Below, in pieces: positions 53,768 to 63,806 of a stretch of DNA of 64,000 nt. Within the stretch, counting starts at the first letter, position 1, and every line of letters starts with the position of its first letter. The translations under genes were made by a program, and so were the position numbers. This stretch comes from Bacteroidales bacterium (GTDB lineage Bacteria; Bacteroidota; Bacteroidia; Bacteroidales; UBA1402). The notes below the pieces were generated by a model. The model was given only the letters and a program-made list of their open reading frames with translations. It made no database searches and was not told the origin of the DNA. The DNA lies in contig JAFUDT010000010.1 in assembly GCA_017464285.1 (NCBI GenBank), forward strand, positions 62,001-126,000, given 5' to 3'.

Positions 53768-55708
53768 TTATATAACATTGACCATTTTCTCGACTTCTTC
53801 GAGCAAGTCGGCCGCAAAAGTAGCAATTTTTTTTGAACCTAAGTCAATTCCACCTTGTTTTCTTACTGATACTTCGCCATTTTCTTTCTCTTTCTCGCCG
53901 ACGATGAGCAGGTAGGGGATGCGTTTGAGCTCGTTGTCGCGGATCTTCTTGCCGATTTTCTCGTTGCGGTCATCGACAAAGGCACGGATATCCTTGGCTT
54001 TCAGCTGCTCGCATACGCTCTGGGCATAGTCGTTGAACTTTTCGCTGATGGGCATGATGACCACCTGGTCGGGAGTGAGCCACAGGGGGAACTTGCCGCC
54101 GGTGTGTTCGATGAGCACGGCAATGAAACGTTCCATCGAACCGAAGGGGGCGCGGTGGATCATCACCGGACGGTATTTCTGGTTGTCGCTGCCGGTGTAT
54201 TCCAGCTGGAAGCGTTCAGGCAGATTGTAGTCGACCTGTATGGTACCCAGTTGCCAGCGGCGTCCGATGGCATCGCGGACCATAAAGTCGAGCTTGGGCC
54301 CGTAGAAGGCAGCTTCGCCCAATTCGACGGTGGCCTTCAGCCCTTTTTCCTGACATGCCTCGACGATGGCCTGCTCGGCCTTGGCCCATACTTCGTCGCT
54401 GCCGACGTATTTGGTCTTGTTGTTGGGATCGCGCAGGGAAATCTGGGCCTCGACCTTGTCGAAATTCAGCGACTTGAAGATAATCTCGATGATTTCCATC
54501 ACACGGATGAACTCTTCCTTGACCTGGTCGGGCCGGCAGAAGATGTGGGCATCGTCCTGCGTGAAACTGCGTACCCGGGTCAGGCCGTGCAGCTCGCCGC
54601 TCTGCTCATAGCGATAGACCGTGCCGAATTCGGCCAGCCGGAGGGGCAGATCTTTGTAGGAGCGGGGCTGCCACTTGTAAATCATGCAGTGATGAGGGCA
54701 GTTCATGGGCTTGAGCAGATAGACTTCGCCTTCCTCGGGGGTGGTGATGGGCTGGAAGCTGTCCTTGCCGTAGTGGTCCCAGTGGCCCGAGGTAACGTAG
54801 AGCTGCTTGTTGCCGATATGCGGGGTCATCACCTGCTGGTAGCCGTAGTGCTTCTGGATACGTTTGAGGAAATCCTCCAGACGCAGGCGCAGGGCCGTAC
54901 CCTTGGGCAGCCACATGGGCAGCCCTTTACCCACCATGTCGGTGAACATGAACAGTTCCATTTCCTTGCCGATCTTGCGGTGATCGCGCTTTTTGGCCTC
55001 TTCGAGCAGGAGCAGATACTCGTCAAGCATCGAACGCTTGGGGAAGGTGATACCGTAGATACGGGTCATCTGCTTGCGTGTTTCGTCACCACGCCAGTAA
55101 GCCCCGGCGATGCTCAGCAGCTTGACGGCCTTGATGGGGGTCGTGTCAGGCAGGTGAGGACCACGGCACAGGTCGGTGAAATCGCCCTGGGTGTAGGTCG
55201 TGATGGTACCGTCCTGCAGGTCGTTGATGAGTTCCACCTTATAGGTCTCGCCACGTTCGGAGAAATACTTCAAGGCATCTTTTTTGGAAATGTCCCGACG
55301 GACAAGCTGCGACTTTTTGGCCAGCAGTTCCGTCATCTTGGCCTCGATGGCCGGCAGGTCGGATTCCTTGATGACTGTTTCGCCGGGATCCACATCGTAG
55401 TAGAAACCGTTTTCGATAGCCGGACCGATGCCGAACTGAATGCCGGGGTAGAGGGCTTGCAGGGCTTCTGCCAGCAAGTGGGATGAAGTATGCCAGAAAG
55501 CGTGCTTGCCTTCGGCATCGTCCCATTTGAGCAGTTGGAGAGTGACATCTTCATTGATGGGCAGGGACAAATCGCGGGTCTCGCCGTTGATACTGGCAGC
55601 CAGGCATTCTTTGGCCAGACGGGGGCTGATGCTCTCGGCAATCTGCCAGGCAGTGGTTCCTGATTCATACGAGCGAACGGAACCGTCGGGGAACGTAACG
55701 TTGATCAT
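53768..55708 (-). CDS. thrS: Threonyl-tRNA synthetase
   Basis: A 646-residue class II synthetase of the full bacterial form. TGS domain (residues about 1-62, [20 protein letters not shown]), N2 editing domain with [12 protein letters not shown] and RGPHLPDT, catalytic domain with zinc ligand NCPHHCMIY, motif 2 [17 protein letters not shown] and motif 3 [14 protein letters not shown], and a C-terminal anticodon domain. It leads the thrS-infC-rpmI-rplT operon. A hairpin in its 5' leader is listed separately. Confidence 0.98.
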   Translation of the reverse strand: MINVTFPDGSVRSYESGTTAWQIAESISPRLAKECLAASINGETRDLSLPINEDVTLQLLKWDDAEGKHAFWHTSSHLLAEALQALYPGIQFGIGPAIENGFYYDVDPGETVIKESDLPAIEAKMTELLAKKSQLVRRDISKKDALKYFSERGETYKVELINDLQDGTITTYTQGDFTDLCRGPHLPDTTPIKAVKLLSIAGAYWRGDETRKQMTRIYGITFPKRSMLDEYLLLLEEAKKRDHRKIGKEMELFMFTDMVGKGLPMWLPKGTALRLRLEDFLKRIQKHYGYQQVMTPHIGNKQLYVTSGHWDHYGKDSFQPITTPEEGEVYLLKPMNCPHHCMIYKWQPRSYKDLPLRLAEFGTVYRYEQSGELHGLTRVRSFTQDDAHIFCRPDQVKEEFIRVMEIIEIIFKSLNFDKVEAQISLRDPNNKTKYVGSDEVWAKAEQAIVEACQEKGLKATVELGEAAFYGPKLDFMVRDAIGRRWQLGTIQVDYNLPERFQLEYTGSDNQKYRPVMIHRAPFGSMERFIAVLIEHTGGKFPLWLTPDQVVIMPISEKFNDYAQSVCEQLKAKDIRAFVDDRNEKIGKKIRDNELKRIPYLLIVGEKEKENGEVSVRKQGGIDLGSKKIATFAADLLEEVEKMVNVI

Positions 55709-55732
55709 TATCTCAATATATTAAAATACGGG

Positions 55733-55770
55733 CCGGAGGGCGGCATACTGATATGTCCGCCTGACTCCGG
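55733..55770 (-). promoter_or_regulatory. Hairpin at the 5' end of the thrS leader
   Basis: CCGGAG (minus 5' side) pairs with CTCCGG and an inner GGCGG pairs with CCGCC, leaving a 3-nt bulge (TCA) and a 13-nt loop. The stem starts at about the predicted transcription start and lies 25 nt before the ATG. It may stabilise the mRNA or control thrS expression; no T-box or known riboswitch pattern is seen. Confidence 0.55.
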
Positions 55771-55775
55771 GGGTG

Positions 55776-55783
55776 CAAAAGTA
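55776..55783 (-). promoter_or_regulatory. -7 promoter box of the thrS operon
   Basis: Minus strand TACTTTTG, 6 bp upstream of the leader hairpin and 67 bp upstream of the thrS ATG. Confidence 0.6.
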
Positions 55784-55811
55784 TAAAATAACAGCGAGAT
55801 AATAAAACGGT

Positions 55812-58800
55812 TTATTTCCCGTCAATTTCGCGCAGCAGTTCTTCGACTGCCACCTTGAGCTGGCTGTCCTCGCCGCGCAGGATATCCTCGGGGGCGTTGA
55901 GCACCGGTATGTCGGGTTCCAGCTGGGTGTTTTCCAGATAGTTGCCCTGGGCTGTACGGTAGCCGATAATGGGTACGCCAAAGACCAGTGAGGGATCCTG
56001 CAGGGTCTCCCATGAGACGCTGCTCATGGTACCCGGCACCGGAGCACCGACCAGTTTGCCGATCTTCATGTGGCTGTAGACCCAGGGTGTACCATGGGCG
56101 TTGCTGTAGTTGGCCTCGCAGGTGATCATGATGCTCGGACGGTTCCAGCGCCGGCTGGGCATCTCGCAGGAGACAAGGTTACGGATGACCTGTTCGAGGT
56201 ATTTTTCGCCGCTGAACAGCACTTCGATGTCTTCGTGCAGGCGTCCGCCACCGTTGAAACGCGTATCGATGACGATGCCTTCCTTCATATTGTATTTACC
56301 CAGGATGTCGGAATAGACGCTGCGGTAGCTGCCGTCGTTCATCGCCTGCAGATGGACATAGCCCAGGCGTCCGCCCGAGAGACGTTCGACGTCGGCGGCA
56401 CGCTGTCTGACCCAGCGCTCATAGAGCAGGCTGTTCATGGCCGACTGGGTGACAGGCAGGACCACCTCGTCCCAGCTGTCTCCGCTCTCTCCGCGCAGTG
56501 ACACCAGGGTCTTCTTTCTGGCTTTTCCGTTGAGCAGCAGGGTGATGTCACTCTGCCCGTCGATTTCGATACCGTCGATTTTCTCGACGATGACTCCGGC
56601 CTTGACTTTGGAGGAGGCATGGTCGAAAGGTCCGTCCTTGACCACCTCATCGACCTTGAGGCCTCGGCCGTTGTAGCTCCAGTCGTAGAGCAGCCCCAGA
56701 GAGGCGGTGGCTTCGGTCTTCAGTTCGGGGTAGTAGCGTCCGCCCGTGTGCGAGACGTTCAGTTCGCCCAGCCATTCGCTCAGGAGATCCTGGAAATCGT
56801 AGTTGTTGCCGATATGGGGCAGGAAACGCCGGTAGGCGGCCGTCAGCCCCTCCCAGTCCACACCGAACAACTTAGGGTCGAAATGGCGCTCCTTGACCTG
56901 CTGGAAGACGTGGTTGAACATATATTCCCGCTCGGCGGCCAGATCCATTTTCATCTGGGCAGAGAAGGTGATGGGTGTCAGCTTGCCGCTGGAGATTTCC
57001 ATTTTCTGCATACTGCCGCTGCCAAGCAGATAGAGCTGTTTGCCGTCGGCCGAGAGTTCCAGCCGGGCACTGCCGGCATTCTTGTTGAGCAGTTTGGTGT
57101 CCTTTTTGCGCAGGTCCATCTTCCAGAGATCGTAGCCGCTTTCGAAGGAGCAGAGGTAGAAGAGGTTGTCGCCCTCTTTGTCGAGTATGATACTGCCGAG
57201 GTTCGAGGAGTTGGGGGTCAGACGCACAATGCGGTCGCTGATGCCCTCGGTCTCGACATCGATGTCCTTGTCCTCGTCCTCGTCCCTGGGGGCCTCTTTG
57301 TCCTTGTCGTCCGCCTTGCCGGAGGCTTTTTTCCGCTCCTTTTCCAGTTCCTTGAGCAGTTCGTAGTCTTCCCGGCTCAGACGGTAGCGGTCATAGCTGT
57401 CCTGATTGACAAAAGCCATCAGGGCATCGTCCTGCGAGCCCCAGGAGCCGTGACTGCGCATGCCGTAGCGGTTGCTGCGGAAAAGGATGGCATTGCCGTT
57501 CATTACCCAGCGGGGCGATTCGTCTATGTAGGCGTTGCCCGTGATGTTGGTCACCTCACCGCCATGGGCGCTGACCAGGGCAATGTCGGAATAGGGCTCG
57601 CGGCGGTTGCCGATGATTTCCAGCGTGAACCATTTGCCGTCGGGACTCCACTGATAGTCGAAGGCACCCGAAGTGCTGTACCACAGGCTGCCGTCGGTCA
57701 CGGTGCGGACTTTTCGGGAGGCCAGGTTGAGCACCTTGAGAGAACGGCGTCCTTCGATGAAGGCCAGTTCCTTGCCGTCGGGCGAGAAGCGTGGCAGGGT
57801 GCGTTCAATGCCGTCACGGCTGTCGAACAGGGCTTTTTCCTCGATCAGCGTAGCATTGGCAAAGTTGGGATCCTCCTCGCGGACGATGCGGGCCTCATAC
57901 AGATTCCAGTGTCCGTCGCGCTCACTGGTATAGACCAGGCTGCGGTTGTCGTGGCCGAAGACCACATCGTCCTCGTTGGCGGCCGTGTGGGTGATCTGTT
58001 TGGTAGTGGCATAGTCGGTCGAGGTGACAAAGACTTCACCCCGTACGGTGAAGGCCACCGTCTTGCCGTCGGGCGATACGGCCGACGAAGTCAGGCCGCG
58101 GGTGAGCGTCAGGTCGGCCGGTCTGTTCAGGTCGTCGCGTACCAGCTCGATTTTTACTTTCTGGCTCCTGCCGCCCGGTTTCAGGGTGTAAATCTCACCG
58201 TCAAAGGCATAGCAGAGGGTGCCGTCATTGGCCGTCGAGAGGAAGCGGACCGGATGGGTCGTGTGCTTTGTCAATTGTTTGATTTCTTTTGGATTGTCGA
58301 TTGCGAATGAGTATACATTGAATGATTTTCCACCACGTTCGCTCAAAAAGAGAACCGTTTTGCCGTCGCGGCTGAGCTGCGGATTGCGGTCCTCGCCGGC
58401 ATGGGCCGTCAGGTTGGTATGCCGACCGGTTGTCGTATCGTAGCTCCAGATGTCGCGGGTCACGGAAGAGGTGTGGTGCTTGCGCCATTTATCCTCGACG
58501 CCTTTCTGGTCCTGATAGAGCATGGTCTTGCCGTCGGCCGAAAAGCAGACTGCTTCGGCCGGGATCCCCAGCACCTGGAGGGTCTTGCCGCCTTCTGAGG
58601 GAACACGGTAGAGTTCGGTCAGGCTGGCTCGGGGGAAGAGGGCACTCTGGGCCGGATCCTGAATGGAAGCCGAGAAATAGACAAACTTACCGTCCGGGCT
58701 GAAGCTCCAGGGAGTTTCCGAAGCCGAGTTGAAAGTGAGCTGACGGGCCTGTCCGCCGGCGGCAGGCATCACGTAAATGTCGAAATTGCCCTGGCGGTCG

Positions 58801-59045
58801 CTGGCAAAAGCTATCTGTCGGCCGTCAGGACTCCAGGAGGGACTGCTCTCGTACGATTCGGGGGTGGTCAGTTGCAGGGCCTGTCCGCCGGTAGCGGAGA
58901 CTTTATAGATGTCGCCCTTGTAGCAGAACAGAATCTGCTGTCCGTCGGGAGAGATTTTTACGTCGCGCAGCCACAGGGGAGTTATGGCAAAGCCGGCCAT
59001 AGAGGAAGCGGCCAGCAGGATCAGGGAGAAAAAACGCTTGGTCAT
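55812..59045 (-). CDS. Tricorn-like S41 family peptidase, exported
   Basis: A 1,077-residue protease with a signal peptide (MTKRFFSLILLAASSMAGFA). Residues about 25-700 are beta-propeller repeats of the TolB/PD40 kind (DVKISPDGQQILF, SPSWSPDGRQIAFASDR, FSPDGKELAFIEG), the substrate-filtering part of Tricorn proteases. An acidic, lysine-containing low-complexity insert (DEDEDKDIDVETEG) lies near residue 590. A PDZ-like domain (KVKAGVIVEKIDGIEIDG) precedes the S41 core: IVIDTRFNGGG and CEANYSNAHG, with the nucleophile serine near residue 979. Likely degrades peptides in the periplasm. Confidence 0.9.
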   Translation of the reverse strand: MTKRFFSLILLAASSMAGFAITPLWLRDVKISPDGQQILFCYKGDIYKVSATGGQALQLTTPESYESSPSWSPDGRQIAFASDRQGNFDIYVMPAAGGQARQLTFNSASETPWSFSPDGKFVYFSASIQDPAQSALFPRASLTELYRVPSEGGKTLQVLGIPAEAVCFSADGKTMLYQDQKGVEDKWRKHHTSSVTRDIWSYDTTTGRHTNLTAHAGEDRNPQLSRDGKTVLFLSERGGKSFNVYSFAIDNPKEIKQLTKHTTHPVRFLSTANDGTLCYAFDGEIYTLKPGGRSQKVKIELVRDDLNRPADLTLTRGLTSSAVSPDGKTVAFTVRGEVFVTSTDYATTKQITHTAANEDDVVFGHDNRSLVYTSERDGHWNLYEARIVREEDPNFANATLIEEKALFDSRDGIERTLPRFSPDGKELAFIEGRRSLKVLNLASRKVRTVTDGSLWYSTSGAFDYQWSPDGKWFTLEIIGNRREPYSDIALVSAHGGEVTNITGNAYIDESPRWVMNGNAILFRSNRYGMRSHGSWGSQDDALMAFVNQDSYDRYRLSREDYELLKELEKERKKASGKADDKDKEAPRDEDEDKDIDVETEGISDRIVRLTPNSSNLGSIILDKEGDNLFYLCSFESGYDLWKMDLRKKDTKLLNKNAGSARLELSADGKQLYLLGSGSMQKMEISSGKLTPITFSAQMKMDLAAEREYMFNHVFQQVKERHFDPKLFGVDWEGLTAAYRRFLPHIGNNYDFQDLLSEWLGELNVSHTGGRYYPELKTEATASLGLLYDWSYNGRGLKVDEVVKDGPFDHASSKVKAGVIVEKIDGIEIDGQSDITLLLNGKARKKTLVSLRGESGDSWDEVVLPVTQSAMNSLLYERWVRQRAADVERLSGGRLGYVHLQAMNDGSYRSVYSDILGKYNMKEGIVIDTRFNGGGRLHEDIEVLFSGEKYLEQVIRNLVSCEMPSRRWNRPSIMITCEANYSNAHGTPWVYSHMKIGKLVGAPVPGTMSSVSWETLQDPSLVFGVPIIGYRTAQGNYLENTQLEPDIPVLNAPEDILRGEDSQLKVAVEELLREIDGK

Positions 59046-59189
59046 CTGTTTTAATGATTTATTGTCAAACTATTCCGGTTGCAGTATTCTTGCAACGCCG
59101 TAAAGGTAAGGTTTTTTTGCAAGAATCGCCCGATTTCATTTTGAGATCAACTGGCAAAAGCGTACCTTAGCAGTCGTAAAGCCGATCAT

Positions 59190-60173
59190 ATGGAATATAC
59201 GACACTGGGAAAAACCGACATCGAGGTGAGCCGTCTGTGCGTAGGCTGCATGTCCTACGGAGTGCCCTCGGAAGACTTTCATCTCTGGACTCTCTCGCAG
59301 GAGGATACGACAAAAATGGTAAAGCACGCCTTTGATCTTGGCGTGAACTTCTTTGACACGGCCAACTGCTACGCCCACGGCACGAGCGAAGAGTTCCTGG
59401 CCCGGGCCTTGCGCGACTCGGGCATCCGCCGTCAGGAGGTGGTTATCGCTTCCAAGGTCTATTTCAACGAGGGCAAACTTTCGTCCCGGGCTATCCGCCG
59501 TGAGATCGAAGGTTCGCTCCGGCGGCTGGGTACAGACTATCTGGACCTTTACCAGATTCACCGTTACGACTACGATACGCCGATAGAGGAGACCATGGCC
59601 GCGCTCCATGAACTGGTTCAGCAGGGCAAGGTACGTGCCTTGGGGGCCTCGGCCATGTTCGGCTATCAGCTGCACAATATGCAGATCTGTGCGGAAAAGA
59701 ACGGCTTTACACCATTCTCAACACTGCAGAACCATTACAATCTCATCTACCGCGAGGACGAGCGCGAGCTGTTACCCGTGGCCAGGCAGTACGGGATGTC
59801 ACTGATGCCTTATTCCCCCTTGGCCGGCGGCCATCTGACCCATCCGGAGTGGGAGAGCGGAAGTCCCCGCAGCCGTACCGACCAGGTGCTTCGTCGCAAG
59901 TACGACGGTGCCCGCAAGAACGACATGGAAATCATTGCCCGTGTCAGCGAGCTGGCCGGACGGCGCAGTGTGAGCATGTCGGAGATTGCTCTGGCCTGGC
60001 ATTATGCCAAGGGGGTGACGGCTCCCATTGTGGGTGCCACCAATCCCCGTCATTTCGACGATGCCGTCCGAGCTGTCCGTCTGCGCCTGACAGACGAGGA
60101 AGTCGCTTTCCTGGAAGTTCCCTACCGGGCCCACGAGATCCAGGGGGCCCGTCGCCCGGGGGAAGAAGCCTGA
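59190..60173 (+). CDS. Aldo/keto reductase
   Basis: A 327-residue NADPH-dependent (beta/alpha)8 reductase of the YajO/voltage-gated channel beta-subunit type. FDTANCYAHGTSEEFL gives the catalytic Asp and Tyr (near residues 56 and 61); VIASKVYF gives the Lys, and DLYQIHRYD the His. C-terminal ALAWHYAKGVTAPIVGATNP binds NADP. Substrate not predictable. A weak -7-like TACCTTAG lies near 59162. First of four small metabolic genes on this strand. Confidence 0.93.
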   Translation: MEYTTLGKTDIEVSRLCVGCMSYGVPSEDFHLWTLSQEDTTKMVKHAFDLGVNFFDTANCYAHGTSEEFLARALRDSGIRRQEVVIASKVYFNEGKLSSRAIRREIEGSLRRLGTDYLDLYQIHRYDYDTPIEETMAALHELVQQGKVRALGASAMFGYQLHNMQICAEKNGFTPFSTLQNHYNLIYREDERELLPVARQYGMSLMPYSPLAGGHLTHPEWESGSPRSRTDQVLRRKYDGARKNDMEIIARVSELAGRRSVSMSEIALAWHYAKGVTAPIVGATNPRHFDDAVRAVRLRLTDEEVAFLEVPYRAHEIQGARRPGEEA

Positions 60174-60201
60174 GCATCCGACAAACACTTCTCAACAAGA
60201 T

Positions 60202-60780
60202 ATGAATCGCATCATCAACCCCTGGCGGGAGCATCCAGGGTACAACTGTTTCGGGTGCGCGCCGCACAATCCGCGCGGACTGCACATGGAATTCTACGAG
60301 GAGGGTGACGATATTGTCAGCTTCTGGCGGCCGGAGACTTATTATCAGGGTTGGGTGGACACCATGCACGGAGGCATCCTCTCCACGCTCATCGATGAGA
60401 CCTGTGGCTGGGTGGTGACCCGCAAAAAGCAGACCAGCGGCTTCACCACTGGCCTGAATCTGCGTTTCCGTAGGGCCGTCTCAACCGGGGATCCGCTGCT
60501 GACCATCCGCGCCCGCATCGCCTCGCAGCGGCGCAACCTGCTTACCATCAGTGCCAGTCTGTGCAATGCGGCCGGCGAAGTCTGCGTCGAGGGCGAGGCC
60601 GTCTATTTCCTGATGAACGAAGACAAGGCCCGTGAAATGGGATTCAAGCCCTGCGAGGTGGAGCCTTCCGACAGGCAAGAGGCTGATGCGGCTCTTGTCT
60701 CTGCCGTTCCACGTCGTATGAGGAGGTCTGATCGTCAGATGGCCCTGACGGAGCCTCCCATGGGAAAACGTAAACAATAG
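60202..60780 (+). CDS. PaaI-type hotdog-fold thioesterase
   Basis: A 192-residue protein with one hotdog domain (about residues 25-145): NCFGCAPHNPRGL, the catalytic MHGGILSTLIDETCGW with HGG-x8-DE, and TGLNLRFRRAVSTGDPL. It probably hydrolyses acyl-CoA thioesters. The last 45 residues are basic and not conserved-looking. It starts 28 nt after the aldo/keto reductase. Confidence 0.88.
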   Translation: MNRIINPWREHPGYNCFGCAPHNPRGLHMEFYEEGDDIVSFWRPETYYQGWVDTMHGGILSTLIDETCGWVVTRKKQTSGFTTGLNLRFRRAVSTGDPLLTIRARIASQRRNLLTISASLCNAAGEVCVEGEAVYFLMNEDKAREMGFKPCEVEPSDRQEADAALVSAVPRRMRRSDRQMALTEPPMGKRKQ

Positions 60781-60836
60781 GATAGGCAAGGCAAGGAAGA
60801 GCCGGGCAATATGAATCAGGACTAAATGGACAGACA

Positions 60837-61301
60837 ATGATCAGACGAGCCGACAAACATGATATTAAGAGCCTGATGGCGCTGCTAGGCCAGGTGGCGG
60901 CAGTGCATCACGGCATCCGTCCCGACCTGTTCCGGCCGGGCACGACCAAATATACCGAAAAAGAGCTGGAAGCCTTGCTCGACCGGGAGTCGAGTCCTGT
61001 TTTTGTCTATGACGAGGGCGGGAAGATCCTGGGCCATGCCTTCTGTCAGCTCCATACCGTAGTGCAGGACCGCCTCTTGCAGGATGTCAAGACGCTCTAC
61101 ATCGATGATATCTGCGTGGAGGAATCGGCTCGCGGCCGGCATGTGGGGCAGGCCCTGTTGGACTATGTCCGCGGCTATGCCAGGGCAGTCGGCTGTTACA
61201 ACATTACGCTCAATGTCTGGGAAGGTAACGGCCCGGCCCTGAGTTTCTACCGCAATATGGGAATGAAGGTGCAGAAAACGGGCATGGAGGAGGTTTTGTG
61301 A
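60837..61301 (+). CDS. GNAT family N-acetyltransferase
   Basis: A 154-residue acetyltransferase. Motif A is LYIDDICVEESARGRHVGQA with the acetyl-CoA loop RGRHVGQAL (near residue 100), and the C-terminal VWEGNGPALSFYRNMGMKV is the usual motif B. N-terminal part RRADKHDIKSLMALL. Substrate unknown. It sits between the thioesterase and the short-chain dehydrogenase. Confidence 0.92.
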   Translation: MIRRADKHDIKSLMALLGQVAAVHHGIRPDLFRPGTTKYTEKELEALLDRESSPVFVYDEGGKILGHAFCQLHTVVQDRLLQDVKTLYIDDICVEESARGRHVGQALLDYVRGYARAVGCYNITLNVWEGNGPALSFYRNMGMKVQKTGMEEVL

Positions 61302-61371
61302 AATCTGCGGGTAGTCTGCCGGCATGTATCCGCCGATGAGATTCCCCCCAAATAATGACAGTATTCGGAAG

Positions 61372-62127
61372 ATGAAAAAGATTGTATTGATTACGGGAGC
61401 GACCAGCGGCATAGGGCTGGCCTGCGCCGGAAAATTTGCCGAGAACGGCGACAGGCTGATACTTACTGGCAGGAACGGAGCCCGTCTCGATAAAATCCGG
61501 CACGAGCTGGAGGACAAAGGAACCGAGGTGATGACGCTATCCTTCGACGTGAGAGACCGCCGGGCGGCAGAGCTGTGTATCGGTCAGCTGCCGGCTGGCT
61601 GGAGGGAAATAGACGTGCTGGTCAACAATGCCGGGCTGGCACTGGGGCTGGAACCGGAGTTTGCGGGCGATCCGGACGAGTGGGAGACAATGATCGACAC
61701 GAATGTCAAGGGGCTGCTCACCATGACACGGCTCATTGTACCGGGCATGATTGCCCGCAACCGCGGTCATGTCATCAACATCGGCTCGGTGGCCGGCGAT
61801 GCCGCCTATGCCGGAGGCAGCGTCTATTGTGCCACCAAGGCGGCTGTCAAGGCCCTGAGCGACGGTCTGCGCATCGACGTGGCAGATACGGCCGTCCGGG
61901 TGACCAACCTGAAACCCGGGCTGGTGGAGACGAATTTCAGCAATGTCCGTTTTCGTGGTGACACCGCCCGTGCCGCCAAGCTCTATCAGGGTATCGAGCC
62001 GCTCAGCGGCGACGACATTGCCGATGTGGCCGTCTTTGCCGCCAATGCCCCGGCTCACGTACAGATTGCCGAAGTGCTCATCCTGGCCACCCATCAGGCC
62101 AGCGGCAGTGTTATTGTCAGGAAATGA
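61372..62127 (+). CDS. Short-chain dehydrogenase/reductase (YdfG-like)
   Basis: A 251-residue classical SDR. Cofactor motif TGATSGIG (residues 8-15), NNAG, catalytic Ser in NIGSVAGDAAY and YCATK (Tyr near 152, Lys near 156). The sequence is closest in kind to YdfG, which oxidises 3-hydroxy acids or L-allo-threonine. ATG 61372 (MKKIVLITGATSG) is preferred to the upstream ATG 61324, which adds an unrelated extension. Confidence 0.93.
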   Translation: MKKIVLITGATSGIGLACAGKFAENGDRLILTGRNGARLDKIRHELEDKGTEVMTLSFDVRDRRAAELCIGQLPAGWREIDVLVNNAGLALGLEPEFAGDPDEWETMIDTNVKGLLTMTRLIVPGMIARNRGHVINIGSVAGDAAYAGGSVYCATKAAVKALSDGLRIDVADTAVRVTNLKPGLVETNFSNVRFRGDTARAAKLYQGIEPLSGDDIADVAVFAANAPAHVQIAEVLILATHQASGSVIVRK

Positions 62128-62165
62128 CGGAACTGTTTATTTGAGAGAACCAAATCAGACAAATA

Positions 62166-63665
62166 ATGAACAACTTTACCCTGAATGCCAATCCTATCGT
62201 GGCATTCCTGCAGAAGCCGGCAGCAGAGTTTACCAAGGCCGACATCATCGAGTACATGGTCGGGAACGACATCCGCATGGTCAATTTCATGTATCCCGGC
62301 GGAGACGGCCGTTTGAAAACCCTCAACTTTGTGGTCAATGACCTGGACTACCTCGACACCATCCTCTCCTGCGGCGAGCGGGTGGACGGTTCCAGCCTGT
62401 TTTCGTTCATCCAGGCCGGATCGAGCGACCTGTACGTCCTGCCGCGTTTCCGCACGGCCTTTCTCGATCCCTTTGCCGAGATCCCCACGGTGACGATGCT
62501 CTGTTCGTTTTTCGACAAGGACGGCCGTCCGCTGGAGTCTTCGCCCGAGCATACGCTGCACAAGGCGGCGGAGGCATTCCGTCGTGTCACCGGCATGGAG
62601 TTCCAGGCCATGGGCGAGCTGGAATACTATGTCATCAGTGAGGATGAGGAGGTATATCCGGCCCAGGATCAGCGCGGCTACCACGAATCGGCTCCCTATG
62701 CCAAGGGCGGCGATTTCCGTACCCGCTGTATGCAGTATATCTCCCAGGCCGGCGGACAGATCAAGTACGGCCATAGTGAGGTGGGCAATTTCTCGCTTGA
62801 CGGCAAGAACTACGAGCAGAACGAGATTGAGTTCCTGCCTGTGCCCGTCGAACAGGCGGCCGACCAGCTGATGATTGCCAAATGGATTATCCGTAACCTC
62901 GGTTACCAGCTGGGTTACGATGTGACTTTCGCTCCCAAGATCACTACGGGCAAGGCCGGTTCGGGCCTGCATATCCACATGCGCATGGTCAAGGACGGCA
63001 AAAACCAGATGCTCTCTGATGGCAAGCTCTCCCGGAACGCCCGGCGCATGATTGCCGGCATGATGGATCTGGCTCCTGCTATCACCGCCTTCGGCAACAA
63101 GAATCCAATGAGCTATTTCCGTCTGGTGCCTCATCAGGAAGCTCCCACCAACGTCTGCTGGGGCGACCGCAACCGTTCGGTACTGGTGCGAGTGCCCCTG
63201 GGCTGGGCTGCCGACGTTGATATGAGCCGGTCGGCCAATCCCCTGGAGCCTGCAATGGCCTACGATACCAGCATCAAGCAGACCGTGGAGATGCGTTCGC
63301 CTGACGGCAGCGCCGATCTTTACCAGTTGCTGGCCGGACTGTGCGTGGCCTGCCGCCACGGCTTCGAGATGGAGGATGCCCTTGAGGTGGCTGAGCGGAC
63401 CTATGTCAATGTCAATATCCATGCGGCAGAGAACGCCTCTCGTCTGGCATCGCTCGACCAGCTGCCCGATTCCTGCGTGGCCAGTGCCGGCTGTCTGGAA
63501 CGTCAGCGGCTGGTGTTCGAAGAGTATGGGGTCTTCTCGCCGGCCATGATCGACGGCATCATTGCCCAGCTCCGTTCCTTCAAGGATGAGACTCTTCGGC
63601 GCGACATTGAGGGCAATCCCTCGGAGATACAGCGGCTGGTGACCCGCTATTTCCACTGCGGATAA
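62166..63665 (+). CDS. glnA: Glutamine synthetase
   Basis: A 499-residue enzyme making glutamine from glutamate and ammonia. Beta-grasp N-domain followed by the catalytic barrel: MGELEYYVISEDEE (metal glutamate), QNEIEFLP, SGLHIHMRM (the HIHM metal/ATP motif), NKNPMSYFRLVPHQEAPTN and RNRSVLVRVP. It belongs to the roughly 500-residue class seen in Bacteroidales and lacks the adenylylation tyrosine block of the enterobacterial enzyme as far as I can see. It stands 38 nt after the SDR gene. Confidence 0.95.
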   Translation: MNNFTLNANPIVAFLQKPAAEFTKADIIEYMVGNDIRMVNFMYPGGDGRLKTLNFVVNDLDYLDTILSCGERVDGSSLFSFIQAGSSDLYVLPRFRTAFLDPFAEIPTVTMLCSFFDKDGRPLESSPEHTLHKAAEAFRRVTGMEFQAMGELEYYVISEDEEVYPAQDQRGYHESAPYAKGGDFRTRCMQYISQAGGQIKYGHSEVGNFSLDGKNYEQNEIEFLPVPVEQAADQLMIAKWIIRNLGYQLGYDVTFAPKITTGKAGSGLHIHMRMVKDGKNQMLSDGKLSRNARRMIAGMMDLAPAITAFGNKNPMSYFRLVPHQEAPTNVCWGDRNRSVLVRVPLGWAADVDMSRSANPLEPAMAYDTSIKQTVEMRSPDGSADLYQLLAGLCVACRHGFEMEDALEVAERTYVNVNIHAAENASRLASLDQLPDSCVASAGCLERQRLVFEEYGVFSPAMIDGIIAQLRSFKDETLRRDIEGNPSEIQRLVTRYFHCG

Positions 63666-63720
63666 GGGAATTGTATCGTGATCTTCATCAGAAAGAAACA
63701 AGAAATCCCCGGAGAGTATT

Positions 63721-63800
63721 TTGGGAAAAACGGACAAATGTCGTCGTTTTTGCCTTGGAAAAACGGACAAAACCTCATATTTTTGCCTTGGAAAAACGGA
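63721..63800 (+). repeat. 33-bp-period direct repeat upstream of the second DUF4143 gene
   Basis: GGAAAAACGGA-type cores occur at 63723-63734 (one extra G), 63757-63767 and 63790-63800. The AAAAACGGA blocks start at 63726, 63759 and 63792, exactly 33 bp apart. The second and third copies extend to TTTTTGCCTTGGAAAAACGG. Core TTGGAAAA and period equal those of 12038-12115, upstream of the other DUF4143 gene. Confidence 0.88.
63778..63785 (+). promoter_or_regulatory. -7 promoter box of the second DUF4143 gene, inside the repeat
   Basis: TATTTTTG matches TAnnTTTG and lies in the third repeat unit, 21 bp before the ATG at 63807. A protein bound to the repeat would cover the transcription start. 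Confidence 0.55.
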
Positions 63801-63806
63801 TTTGTT

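Noticed and set aside
59099..59170. Promoters TAAAGGTA (minus) and TACCTTAG (plus) between the S41 peptidase and aldo/keto reductase genes
   Set aside because: Both deviate from TAnnTTTG at the last bases and lack a -33 partner at the right distance, so I do not list them as features.
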